From UBA1774 sp045223835 (lineage in GTDB: Bacteria > Bacillota > Clostridia > Oscillospirales > Oscillospiraceae), in the NCBI GenBank assembly GCA_045223835.1, contig JBGUZS010000152.1, positions 1 to 14,790 on the forward strand: a DNA stretch of 14,790 bases, read 5' to 3'. Shown piece by piece: positions 1 to 6,942 of the stretch. The notes under the pieces were generated by a model. It had not been told where the DNA came from, did not search any database, and worked only from the letters and a program-made list of their open reading frames with translations. The position numbers and the translations under genes are program-made. Each line of letters begins with the position of its first letter. The stretch's first letter is position 1.

Positions 1-143
1 CCACCCTTCTTGAAAGGCCTGCGTTCAGTATAACACGATATACCGCTGAAAAAAAGGGCGTTTTCCCGGCATCAGGCAGAGTCTTCGTCCCGGGCATGGC
101 GGCGAGACAGCGTCATTACGTGGCCGGGATCCGGCATAATGAA
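1..143. other. Non-coding left edge
   Basis: No convincing coding region is seen. On the minus strand a TATACT at 27-32 could be a -10 box for a leftward gene beyond the window, but the matching -35 position is only a run of T (50-55), so this is weak. A small GCCGG-GAT-CCGGC hairpin lies at 123-135. Function is otherwise unknown. Confidence 0.3.
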
Positions 144-171
144 GCGGAGGCGGCAGGTTGGCCACCTCCGC
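144..171 (-). terminator. Hairpin terminator after the zinc-ribbon/LRR gene
   Basis: GCGGAGG at 144-150 pairs with CCTCCGC at 165-171, continued by GGC/GCC after one mismatch, leaving a 6-nt loop. It lies about 30 bases downstream of the leftward stop codon at 203. The minus-strand tail reads TTCATTAT, a weak U-tract, so termination is plausible but not certain. The stem core resembles those at 1738-1763 and 14676-14702. Confidence 0.5.
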
Positions 172-202
172 TCTGTCAGCAGAGGACAGGCTCCCATCTG
201 AG

Positions 203-973
203 CTAAGTACGAAAGAAACGGATCATTTCTCTTTCGTTTCTGAAAGTTTTGGTTATTTTTTGAGTACGGAACATTTTCTTTATTGTTACAATGCAGGTAA
301 ATGGGAAGTGGGCATCTATATATTCAATATTGTTGAAAGGACAGTCAGGACCGATTTCTTCAACGCTGTCTGGAATTGAAATTGCCCAAAAATCAGAATA
401 CAATAAGTGTGAGCAAAGGATAATTCTTGTTCCATCTCCAATGATCAGTTTTCCAGTACAATGAAAAAAGGGACTATCAATGTTATTGACTGAGGATGGA
501 AGCCTTATTTCTTCCAGCTTACTGCAGTTTTTAAAAGCATTGTGCTGGATCGTTTTTACCGTGTTTGGAATGTCAATACCGACAATAGGCAATCCTGTCC
601 ATTCTTCAAATCTGTGTTCTATGGTTTCATAATATGGTCTAAAAGTCTTTTCATCGATCAGTTTAAGCTTATCTTTTCTTACTACCTCTTCTTCAGTTCC
701 AGCGAATGCATATTCACCTATTGTATGTACCCCGTCGGGTATGATTGGATGCAAAGAGTGCCCATGATACTTTAATAGTTTTCCTTCATATATATCAAAC
801 CCGGAGTCAATATTCCCTGATAAACTAACATGATTAGCAGAAATGTTGAAATTATTTACTGCCTTTGCCACAACAAATGGTGTATTGCAATACTGACAGA
901 TTGCGGCATCGTTTGTTTGATTAATAAGCAGGGCAGCTCCGCAATTTGGACATTTTGCATTAACAAAAGCCAT
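203..973 (-). CDS. Zinc-ribbon protein with BspA-type leucine-rich repeats
   Basis: A 256-residue protein with no signal peptide and no membrane helix, so probably cytoplasmic. A rubredoxin-like zinc ribbon opens it: Cys8-x2-Cys11 and Cys26-x2-Cys29. A short Asn-rich beta linker follows (about 39-55). Then come degenerate LRR_5/BspA-type units of the form IPxxVxxIxxxAF at about 77-92, 133-170 and 198-212. Such repeats usually form a curved beta scaffold for protein contacts. Zinc ribbons joined to these repeats occur as small uncharacterised Firmicute proteins. The start ATG has GGAGAG upstream at about 8 bases. It follows the small membrane-protein gene by 102 bases in the same direction and could be co-transcribed with it. 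The gene is strikingly AT-rich compared with the DNA to its right, which suggests recent acquisition. Its partner and role are unknown. Confidence 0.85.
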   Translation of the reverse strand: MAFVNAKCPNCGAALLINQTNDAAICQYCNTPFVVAKAVNNFNISANHVSLSGNIDSGFDIYEGKLLKYHGHSLHPIIPDGVHTIGEYAFAGTEEEVVRKDKLKLIDEKTFRPYYETIEHRFEEWTGLPIVGIDIPNTVKTIQHNAFKNCSKLEEIRLPSSVNNIDSPFFHCTGKLIIGDGTRIILCSHLLYSDFWAISIPDSVEEIGPDCPFNNIEYIDAHFPFTCIVTIKKMFRTQKITKTFRNEREMIRFFRT

Positions 974-1075
974 CTTTTCTCTCCATCTCTCTTTGCTTTG
1001 AAATCATATCCGATGAAAATGAATCATAGAATCAAACGTCATGAAGGCTTTTTAAAATGTCTTTTTTGTGAGCGT

Positions 1076-1306
1076 TTATGATCCGCCGAATGCCTTAATG
1101 ATCAGACAAATGAGAAAGACAAGTGCGATACAAACCGGTATTGCCAACAGACATCCTATAATACCCAAATCACGAGCACCGGCAATAATACAGTAGATTC
1201 CAAAACCAGTACCGACAAGCAGCTTGAGTATTGTCCCTGCGCTAAGGAGCGGTTCTTCTCTATCGGAAGGCCGGCTATCTTCCTCAGTATACGTATATCG
1301 CTTCAT
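1076..1306 (-). CDS. Small two-helix membrane protein
   Basis: A 76-residue protein of no family I recognise. The first ~20 residues are charged and hydrophilic (MKRYTYTEEDSRPSDREE). Two hydrophobic helices follow at about 24-44 and 48-71, separated by a short AGARDL turn, so both termini should lie on the same side. The start is well supported: the minus strand carries GAGGTAAAGGACA directly before ATG, and a near-consensus promoter stands about 60 bases upstream. The gene is AT-rich like its neighbours. It is divergent from the XRE regulator, whose presumed operators overlap its promoter, so the regulator probably represses it. The zinc-ribbon/LRR gene follows in the same direction. A toxin, immunity or stress-membrane role would all be guesses. 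Confidence 0.75.
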   Translation of the reverse strand: MKRYTYTEEDSRPSDREEPLLSAGTILKLLVGTGFGIYCIIAGARDLGIIGCLLAIPVCIALVFLICLIIKAFGGS

Positions 1307-1344
1307 TGTCCTTTACCTCACTTTCACATTTCGTTAACTTCAAT

Positions 1345-1386
1345 ATATACCAAAATGGGATATTTTGAATATACCATATTGGGATA
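1345..1386. promoter_or_regulatory. Tandem operator-like repeats between divergent genes
   Basis: Two 18-bp direct repeats: ATATACCAAAATGGGATA (1345-1362) and ATATACCATATTGGGATA (1369-1386). They differ at two central A/T positions and are 24 bp apart start to start. Each contains a CCA-N3-TGG dyad, as expected for a dimeric HTH repressor. The right copy covers the -10 box and spacer of the leftward promoter. The left copy lies just past its start point. The adjacent XRE protein is the natural binder; this is an inference. Confidence 0.65.
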
Positions 1387-1396
1387 ATAATGTCAA
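1368..1396 (-). promoter_or_regulatory. Promoter of the small membrane-protein gene
   Basis: On the minus strand TTGACA (1391-1396) is followed by a 17-base spacer and TATATT (1368-1373). This is a nearly perfect sigma-A promoter, giving a leader of roughly 55 bases. Operator-like repeats overlap it. Confidence 0.75.
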
Positions 1397-1415
1397 GCTC
1401 TCTATTGAATGGGAG

Positions 1416-1661
1416 GTGGACGTTATTTTCCGGTTAAAGGAGTTGCGGAAATCGCGAAGGATCAGCCAGGTCAAAATGGCAATGGATCTGAATATGGCAC
1501 AGAATACGCTAAGCCGATATGAAACCGGTCAGCGCGAGGCAGACTACAAAACCCTGATCCTTTTTGCGGACTATTTCAATGTCTCCCTCGATTATCTGCT
1601 TGGCAGGACAAATATCCCGAATGCTTATCACCCGGGATCGGATGACAGGGATTCCAAATGA
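1416..1661 (+). CDS. XRE-family (Cro/CI-type) transcriptional regulator
   Basis: From a GTG at 1416 this is an 81-residue protein that is nearly all a Cro/CI helix-turn-helix: FRLKELRKSRRISQ (helix 1), MAMDLNMAQNTLSRYETGQ (helices 2-3, recognition helix about 28-37), then FADYFNVSLDYLLGR, the usual end of this fold. A short polar tail follows. It probably represses itself and the divergent small membrane-protein gene through the repeats at 1345-1386. The start is unsure. The frame is open back to a TTG at 1365, but that lies inside the operator region. GTG 1416 has its Shine-Dalgarno-like GGGAG directly abutting it, whereas GGGAGG (1411-1416) is ideally spaced, 8 bases, before an ATT at 1425. 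Domain identity is secure; the first residues are not. Confidence 0.8.
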   Translation: MDVIFRLKELRKSRRISQVKMAMDLNMAQNTLSRYETGQREADYKTLILFADYFNVSLDYLLGRTNIPNAYHPGSDDRDSK

Positions 1662-1737
1662 CAGCTTGCACCGTCACGTTTATGTCAAAACGTATGCGTA
1701 ATCGGGGAACAGTAAGGGAATAACAGGGGAATACAAA

Positions 1738-1763
1738 GGAGGCGGGCCAGGCGGCCCGCCTCC
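1738..1763. terminator. Shared terminator hairpin between convergent genes
   Basis: An 11-bp perfect stem: GGAGGCGGGCC (1738-1748) pairs with GGCCCGCCTCC (1753-1763) around an AGGC loop. It lies 77 bases after the XRE stop and 35 bases after the leftward lipoprotein stop. The minus-strand tail TTTGTATT is the better U-tract, so it chiefly serves the lipoprotein gene but could act both ways. Confidence 0.7.
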
Positions 1764-1798
1764 GATGGTTTTCGGTTCTTCTCCCGTCTCTCCGGGGT

Positions 1799-2704
1799 TC
1801 AGCCTTCGGCTTCCGACGGATCCACGATGCCGGTGATGCCGATGATTTCCAGCATCGGGGGATCGTCCGTCATGTAGGAGGGATCACAGAGCCAGATCTG
1901 CCCGCTGCCCAGACAGATGCCGATGCCGTTGACGAACATATCATGGCAGTTTTCCTCTGCCAGGGCGGCTCTGTCGCTGTAATGGACCTTCTTGGTGTTC
2001 ATGAAGGCGATGAAGCTCTCTGCGTCCTTCAGCTCCGTGCCGCTGACGGTGATGGGGTAGGAGACGGTGTCGGCGATGGCCTCCCAGTTCTCGCTGAGGT
2101 AGGCGTCGCGGATCCCGGCGCAGATCTCTTCCACGGCAGCCTTGTCCATGGCCGTCACCGGAGCATAGTGATCGGGATCCCCCATGTCCGCGGGGAGAGG
2201 CTCGCTGTCTGCGGTGAAAACCAGATCCTCCGCCGCGTTCTCCTGGTCGTCCTCCCAGGTGACGCTGTGATCCTCTGCGCTGAACCGGATCCGGCCGGTG
2301 CCGTTCTCGTAGATCACGGCGGTTTCGTCCAGCTCATCCTGTTCATTGAAGCGGAGCTCCGTCTTGACGCAGTCGGCGTATTCCACGGTCAGGGTTTCCG
2401 GGTCAAGCTCGCCGCTCATGGTCCACTGGACTTTTTCCCAGGCGCTGCTTCCCCAGGTGACGGTGATCTTAACGCTGCCCCCGTCCCCGGCATCCACGTC
2501 CATATTTGCCCGGCCAACCCCATAGGAGCCGAGGAAATCCTCCGCCGGGTTCTGTTCCTCCCCTTGAGTCTCCTGGGGAGCGGGGGAGGTCGTTTCTTCG
2601 CTGACCGCGGTGTTTTCCGGGGGAACATCGGTCTTCTTTTCCCCGCATCCGGCCAAAGCCAGGAGCGTTCCCAAAGCAAGCAGCAGCGCAATTGTCTTTT
2701 TCAT
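1799..2704 (-). CDS. Lipoprotein with probable NTF2-like C-terminal domain
   Basis: A 301-residue secreted lipoprotein. A lipoprotein signal peptide ends in the lipobox LAGC with Cys20 as the lipidated residue. A Glu/Thr/Pro-rich tether follows (about 21-55). The mature part looks two-domain. At about 56-168 is a beta-rich acidic region with alternating hydrophobic strands (VKITVTW, TLTVEYA, RIRFS, HSVTWE). At about 185-293 is a segment resembling NTF2-like/SnoaL folds: a helix IRDAYLSENWEAIADTVSYPI, then a FIAFMN helix and strands ending GICLGSGQIWLC. The ATG is preceded by AAGGAGG at a good distance. It stands alone, with its own terminator and a candidate promoter at 2961-2989. It is a surface protein of unknown ligand. 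The NTF2 assignment rests on pattern only. Confidence 0.8.
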   Translation of the reverse strand: MKKTIALLLALGTLLALAGCGEKKTDVPPENTAVSEETTSPAPQETQGEEQNPAEDFLGSYGVGRANMDVDAGDGGSVKITVTWGSSAWEKVQWTMSGELDPETLTVEYADCVKTELRFNEQDELDETAVIYENGTGRIRFSAEDHSVTWEDDQENAAEDLVFTADSEPLPADMGDPDHYAPVTAMDKAAVEEICAGIRDAYLSENWEAIADTVSYPITVSGTELKDAESFIAFMNTKKVHYSDRAALAEENCHDMFVNGIGICLGSGQIWLCDPSYMTDDPPMLEIIGITGIVDPSEAEG

Positions 2705-2960
2705 TTCTCTTGTACCTCCTTGGTGTGATCAGCCGTCCGCATCCCATCCGGAGGACGGCGTTCCCGGGCGGCGGAAAGGGATGATACGGGCATCCTCTCT
2801 CCGGGGAGCATGCCGGGAGCCGCTTTTTCCTCCGCTGCCGGTTAAGACGCATCCGGGGAGGCTTTGTTCCCGCTTGCGGAAAACAGGATATTTTCGTGTA
2901 TAGCGAAAACAAAACCTCATGGTTTTCCGCTCGTCTTCCCCGGGTCCGGCGATCCCGACC
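2705..2960 (-). other. Long untranslated leader of the lipoprotein gene
   Basis: If the promoter at 2961-2989 is used, about 250 bases precede the start codon. No ORF with a convincing ribosome-binding site is present. Local hairpins are visible: AAAACC/GGTTTT and TTTTCG/CGAAAA, both at about 2889-2930. I do not recognise a known riboswitch consensus here. AAGGAGG stands just before the lipoprotein ATG. Confidence 0.35.
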
Positions 2961-2989
2961 ATCCTGCCATGGTCCGGAGGCTTTGTCAA
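2961..2989 (-). promoter_or_regulatory. Candidate promoter of the lipoprotein gene
   Basis: On the minus strand TTGACA (2984-2989), a 17-base spacer, then CAGGAT (2961-2966). The -35 box is perfect and the -10 box poor (3 of 6), so an activator may be needed or the site may be fortuitous. Confidence 0.4.
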
Positions 2990-3067
2990 GGGAAAAGGGA
3001 CCATTGGAGCCATAGGGCGGCTCCCCTTGACGATAATGGGGGGATCTGCCGTCTCCGCAACGCAAAG

Positions 3068-3109
3068 AAAGCACCGGATAGGTCCTTCCTGGGACGAAGC
3101 CGGTGCTTT
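3068..3109 (-). terminator. Terminator hairpin at the end of the catabolic operon
   Basis: AAAGCACCGG (3068-3077) pairs perfectly with CCGGTGCTTT (3100-3109). An inner GTCC/GGAC stem extends it. On the minus strand CTTTGCG follows the stem, so the U-tract comes partly from the stem itself. It lies about 145 bases past the stop of the OYE-like gene; 3110-3252 shows nothing else. It would also work on the plus strand, where no gene needs it. Confidence 0.6.
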
Positions 3110-3252
3110 CCTTATTGGGCGTCATTTTCGGCGCGGATCAGAGCAGTCCGAAAGCTTTTCCGGGTATCTGCCATCAAAGAATCGGAGACTGCAGGGGAAA
3201 CAAACGGGTTCCGAAAAAACAGATCACCCGCCGATGCAGAGGCGCTTTCCGC

Positions 3253-5250
3253 TCAGAAGAAACGCAGAGAATCAAAGGCGCCATGTACCGCATCCCGTAC
3301 GTCTCCGGAGGCTTGGCAATCGCCGATCACGAAGAAATTGCTTTCGGGACAGCAGCCCAGGAATTTCCACGCCTCCTGGCTCCGGGGCTTCATGCCCACC
3401 GCCATGAGCACGGTATCCGCAGGGATCTCCCATTTCTCGCCGGTTTCCGTGTTTTCTGCAATCACGCTGGTATCCCTGATCTCCAGGAGCTTCCACCCCA
3501 GCTCCCGCCGAACATGATGCTCCTCCATGAGCTTGGTGAGGATGAATTCCGCCCCGGTATTCACCAGGCTGCAGTTCTTATCCATATCGATCACCACGAC
3601 CTCTTTGCCCGCCATGGCCAGGTGGATGCCTGCCTCGGTGCCGATGGAGGAGCCGCCGATGATGACGACCTTCTGTCCGCAGGGGTATTTGCCGTTCTCC
3701 ACATCCGGGGCCCAATGCACATGGGGCTTATCCCAGCCCGGGACCTTCGGCATGATGGGATCCGCGCCGATGGCCATGACCACGCCGTCATAGCCTTCCG
3801 CTGCCAGCATCTCCGGCGTGGCCTCGGTGTTCATGAAGCGGCGGATGTTCACCGTCTTGCCATAAACCCGCAGGTAGTTGAGGTAATCCCGCAGGTCCTG
3901 CTTGAAGGAGGCGGCTACGCCGTTTGCGATGTTGCCGCCGAATTCCGCGTCTTTTTCATAGATCGTGACGTCATGGCCCCGCTCCAGCAGCACCTTTACC
4001 GCCTCAATGCCGGCAGGACCGCCGCCCACCACGGCCACCTTTTTCCGTACAGGCGCCTTGGGCAGGACGCCCTCGGGATACTCCTCATACATGCCGTACA
4101 TGGGGTTGACGGAGCAGGGGAAGGCGGGGGGCGTGCTCATGCGGAAGCAGGCGCAGCGCAGGCAGGGCGTATGCTCATATTCTCTCCCCTCCGCATATTT
4201 CCGCACCATTTCGAAGTCTGCGTTCAGGGCTCGATGCATCGCCACGAAGTCCGCCTTGCCGGAGGCGATGATCTCCTCCGCCTGGGCGATATCCTTGATG
4301 GAGCCCACGGTGTTTACGATCAGGTCCGGATAGGTCTTTTTGATATCCGCAGCGAAGTGAACGTTGTACATCTGGTCCAAGGCATAGGGCTGGTACATGT
4401 ACTGCATGTATCCCGGCTCACCCCAGACGTCGTGGATGCCGCCGGAGACATGGAGGATATCCACCTTGTCCTTGATATAGCCGATGAACTTCAGCGCCTC
4501 GTCGAAATGGGTGCCCTCGGTGGGGTGGAACTCCTCTGCGGAGATGCGGTATTCGATCACGAAGTTTTCTCCGACCCTGGCCCGCACCGCATCCAGCACC
4601 TCAACGGCGAAGCGGGCGCGGTTCTCCGTGCTGCCGCCGTATTCATCCGTGCGTCTGTTGAAGAAGGGGCTGGCGAACTGGGCGAAGAGGTTGCCGTGGG
4701 CGCCATGGAGCATGAGCATTTTCATGCCCGCCTTTTTGCAGAGCTCCGCGGCGAAGGCAAACTTTTCCACGGTTTCCCTGATCTTCTCCCGGCTCATCTC
4801 GATGGTGGGGATGGGGTCCCGGCCCAGCTGCGCGGCGCGCTTGCGCTCCGCCACGGTGATGAAGCTGGAGGAACTGTAGGCGGCGCGGCCGCCCACCCGC
4901 TCGGGAATGTTGTCCTTGCCGCAGTGGCAGAGCTCCAGGTTGGCATGGGCGCCGTAGCTTTCGCACATCTGGCTGAAGCGGGCCAGCTGGTTCACGCAGG
5001 CAGGGTCGGAAAGCTGAAGCTGCCCGTCTTCATCGCTGCTCTCGTTGATATCGATGGTGCAGTTCCCCACGGAGACGATGGCAATGCCGCCCTTGGCGAA
5101 CATGCGGAAGCAGCGGATGAACCGATCCGTGACAAAGCCGCTGGCGTCTCCCGTGCCCAGTGCTCCGGGCGGGGCCAGCTCGACCCGGTTTTTGAAGGTG
5201 ACGCCGCGAATGGTGATGGGGGCAAATACATGGGGATACTTTGTTGACAT
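3253..5250 (-). CDS. Old Yellow Enzyme/2,4-dienoyl-CoA-reductase-like FMN, 4Fe-4S, FAD oxidoreductase
   Basis: A 665-residue enzyme with the full architecture of the NADH-dependent flavin ene-reductases (FadH, BaiCD/BaiH, enoate reductase). An FMN TIM barrel spans about 1-350, with HGAHG at 182-186 and the signature SPFFNRRTDEYGGSTENR around 194-211. A cysteine-rich iron-sulfur segment lies at 363-379. A nucleotide fold VAVVGGGPAG lies at 406-414 and a second fold VVIIGGSSIG at 528-537. The FAD-closing GD motif VIGDCQASGD is near 641-650. These proteins pass electrons from NAD(P)H through FAD, 4Fe-4S and FMN to a conjugated C=C bond. Two oddities: the cluster motif is C-x2-C-x-C-x10-C rather than the usual C-x2-C-x3-C-x11-C, and the Tyr after HGAHG is Asn187. 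AGGAGG precedes the ATG. It lies 15 bases after the flavoprotein gene and is last in the operon. The substrate is unknown and need not be a CoA ester. Confidence 0.9.
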   Translation of the reverse strand: MSTKYPHVFAPITIRGVTFKNRVELAPPGALGTGDASGFVTDRFIRCFRMFAKGGIAIVSVGNCTIDINESSDEDGQLQLSDPACVNQLARFSQMCESYGAHANLELCHCGKDNIPERVGGRAAYSSSSFITVAERKRAAQLGRDPIPTIEMSREKIRETVEKFAFAAELCKKAGMKMLMLHGAHGNLFAQFASPFFNRRTDEYGGSTENRARFAVEVLDAVRARVGENFVIEYRISAEEFHPTEGTHFDEALKFIGYIKDKVDILHVSGGIHDVWGEPGYMQYMYQPYALDQMYNVHFAADIKKTYPDLIVNTVGSIKDIAQAEEIIASGKADFVAMHRALNADFEMVRKYAEGREYEHTPCLRCACFRMSTPPAFPCSVNPMYGMYEEYPEGVLPKAPVRKKVAVVGGGPAGIEAVKVLLERGHDVTIYEKDAEFGGNIANGVAASFKQDLRDYLNYLRVYGKTVNIRRFMNTEATPEMLAAEGYDGVVMAIGADPIMPKVPGWDKPHVHWAPDVENGKYPCGQKVVIIGGSSIGTEAGIHLAMAGKEVVVIDMDKNCSLVNTGAEFILTKLMEEHHVRRELGWKLLEIRDTSVIAENTETGEKWEIPADTVLMAVGMKPRSQEAWKFLGCCPESNFFVIGDCQASGDVRDAVHGAFDSLRFF

Positions 5251-5265
5251 AGCCTTTCCTCCTGT

Positions 5266-6822
5266 TTATTGATTGCCTTCTTCCAATATGCCTTCCGTGA
5301 TGGCCAGCGCCCAGGTGAGGGCGCGGCCGTAGCTGTTGCCGTTCAACAGCAGAGGATAATCCACGCTGTAGAAGCCCCCCGCCGCGTTGCCCACAGCATA
5401 GAGGCCGGGGATGGGTTCCATAAAGGGATCCAGCACCCGCATGCGGGTATCGGTCAGCGCGCCGCCGAACACATCCAGCAGGGCGGGGTACCACTTGATG
5501 GCGTAGAAGGGGGCTTTTTCCACCGTGGTGAGCAGCTCGCTCCGCTTGCCGAAGTCCAGGTCCTCGCCCAAGGCGCAGAGCGCGTTGTACCGCGCAGCCG
5601 TAGCCTCCAGGGCATCCGCGGGCACACCCATTTTCTCCGCCAGCTCCCGGAGGCTGTCCGCCTTGCAGCCGTCCACGGAATTCACGGTCGATTCGATCTG
5701 CTCCCGTATGCCGCAATCCGGATCCCACTCCATGCCGTCGTTGGAAAGCTGGAAGGGGATCATGCCCTGGCCGCCGGTGAGCTTGAAGCGGGCGCCCAGC
5801 TCCTCCAGCCACTTGGCGTCCATCACCGTCCAGGCATAGTCTCCTCCCGGCTGCATCAGACAGCGAATGGATTTTGCGTTCATCCAGGTATCCTCGTTCA
5901 TGAAGCGCTTCCCCCGCTGGTTTACATGGAGGAAGAAAAAGGAATAGCCCCGATAGTGCAGGGTGGGGGCCCAGCTGGGGTCGTCGAAGGCCGCCCCGGC
6001 CCAATAGGCCATCTTATGGCCGTCCCCGCTGTTGATGCCGGCGGGATAGTAGGCGTTCACGTCGGTTTTCAGGGCGATGGGGCAGAAGGCCTCCACCATT
6101 TCCCTGTCCCCGCCGATATCCCCGGTGGCCAGGACCACGGCGCGGGTGCCCCGGTAGCGCAGACAGCGCCCCTCGGCATCCCGGGCGATGAAGCCCACCA
6201 CCCGTCCCGAAGCGTCCTTTTCCAGCTGCTCCGCCCGGGTGTTGCGGTGGATCACTCCGCCGCGATTCAAAAACTCCGTCTGCAGGATCTCGCAGGCGAG
6301 CATGCCGCCGCCGGTATACCGGTATCGGTCGCAGCCTTCCTTCAGGTAGATATGGTGGGTGGCAGGGTATTCGTTGAAGCCGGGACCCCGGTAGCAGCCC
6401 TCATAGATGCGGATATCCAGGCAGCCCTCCGCAAGCCCGGTAAACCATTCGAAGGCCTCCGCGCTGCGATTGAGGAAGAGCCAGAGCAGCTCCTCGTTCA
6501 CCCGGCTGCCGCTCACCTCCATCCAGTCCCGCGCCAGCTGGGCTTTGTTCACATGGAAGCCCTTTTCCTCCATGACGCGGGTATTCACGGCGCTGATTTG
6601 CCCGGCGTGGGCCATCATTTGCTTGTACTTATCCACAATGATGACCTTCAGCCCCGCCTGGGCCATTCGAGCCCCTGCGGCAAGCCCGCTGATGCCGCCG
6701 CCGATGATGACCACGTCCGCCTCCCGGCTCTCCCGGATATCCTCCTCCCTTATCGGAGGGGGAGGCGTCTCCCAGGACCAGCCTCGTTTCGGACTCAGGT
6801 TTGAATATGCTCTCGGACGCAT
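5266..6822 (-). CDS. FAD-dependent oxidoreductase, fumarate-reductase flavoprotein-like
   Basis: A 518-residue flavoprotein of the FAD_binding_2 family, which includes fumarate and urocanate reductases, 3-ketosteroid dehydrogenases and the bile-acid flavoproteins BaiP/BaiJ. After an unusual ~30-residue Pro/Trp-containing N-terminal extension, the dinucleotide fold ADVVIIGGGISGLAAG spans about 35-50, with a VDK acidic end near 63-65. AVVLATGDIGG (228-238) is the second FAD contact. The C-terminal DTRMRVLDPFMEPIPGLYAVGNAAGG (458-483) and GNSYGRALTWALAITEG (495-511) are standard for the family. There is no signal peptide and no attached heme or FMN-binding domain, so it is a single-domain cytoplasmic type that must take electrons from a partner, plausibly the OYE-like protein encoded next. 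AAAGGAGG precedes the ATG. It could reduce or introduce a C=C bond; direction and substrate cannot be read from sequence. Confidence 0.9.
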   Translation of the reverse strand: MRPRAYSNLSPKRGWSWETPPPPIREEDIRESREADVVIIGGGISGLAAGARMAQAGLKVIIVDKYKQMMAHAGQISAVNTRVMEEKGFHVNKAQLARDWMEVSGSRVNEELLWLFLNRSAEAFEWFTGLAEGCLDIRIYEGCYRGPGFNEYPATHHIYLKEGCDRYRYTGGGMLACEILQTEFLNRGGVIHRNTRAEQLEKDASGRVVGFIARDAEGRCLRYRGTRAVVLATGDIGGDREMVEAFCPIALKTDVNAYYPAGINSGDGHKMAYWAGAAFDDPSWAPTLHYRGYSFFFLHVNQRGKRFMNEDTWMNAKSIRCLMQPGGDYAWTVMDAKWLEELGARFKLTGGQGMIPFQLSNDGMEWDPDCGIREQIESTVNSVDGCKADSLRELAEKMGVPADALEATAARYNALCALGEDLDFGKRSELLTTVEKAPFYAIKWYPALLDVFGGALTDTRMRVLDPFMEPIPGLYAVGNAAGGFYSVDYPLLLNGNSYGRALTWALAITEGILEEGNQ

Positions 6823-6942
6823 GGTATTACCTCCTTTGATCCTTGCGGGAAGGTCCCGCCGGGATGATCCGGCTCCCTTGCCCGGCTGCTGCGGCCGGCA
6901 GAATTGCGGCGCCGACGCCCGCCGGGCCCCGCCGTCTGCGGT
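6823..6942 (-). other. Hairpin-rich intercistronic spacer
   Basis: 120 bases of very GC-rich spacer inside the leftward operon. It contains GCGGGA-AGG-TCCCGC (6845-6859) and further GCC/GGC pairings, but no U-tract, so it is more likely an mRNA-processing or stability element than a terminator. It ends with the ribosome-binding site of the flavoprotein gene. Confidence 0.35.

Noticed and set aside
2705..2953. Riboswitch in the lipoprotein leader
   Set aside because: No conserved core of a class I know could be found; only simple hairpins are present.
2469..3125. Several open frames in the leader and intergenic stretch
   Set aside because: No ribosome-binding sites, overlap of the lipoprotein gene in other frames, and no domain resemblance.
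3103..5247. Long open frame of 714 codons on the plus strand
   Set aside because: Exact antisense of the OYE-like gene, with no domain, His/Asp/Gly-rich composition typical of GC-rich shadows, and no fitting ribosome-binding site.
5269..6804. Long plus-strand open frame opposite the FAD flavoprotein
   Set aside because: Antisense shadow; the minus strand encodes clear FAD motifs and has the ribosome-binding site.
3253..6822. Assignment of the two flavoproteins as bile-acid enzymes BaiCD/BaiH and BaiP
   Set aside because: The domain families match, but no baiE, baiF, baiB or bile-acid transporter accompanies them, so specific substrates cannot be claimed.
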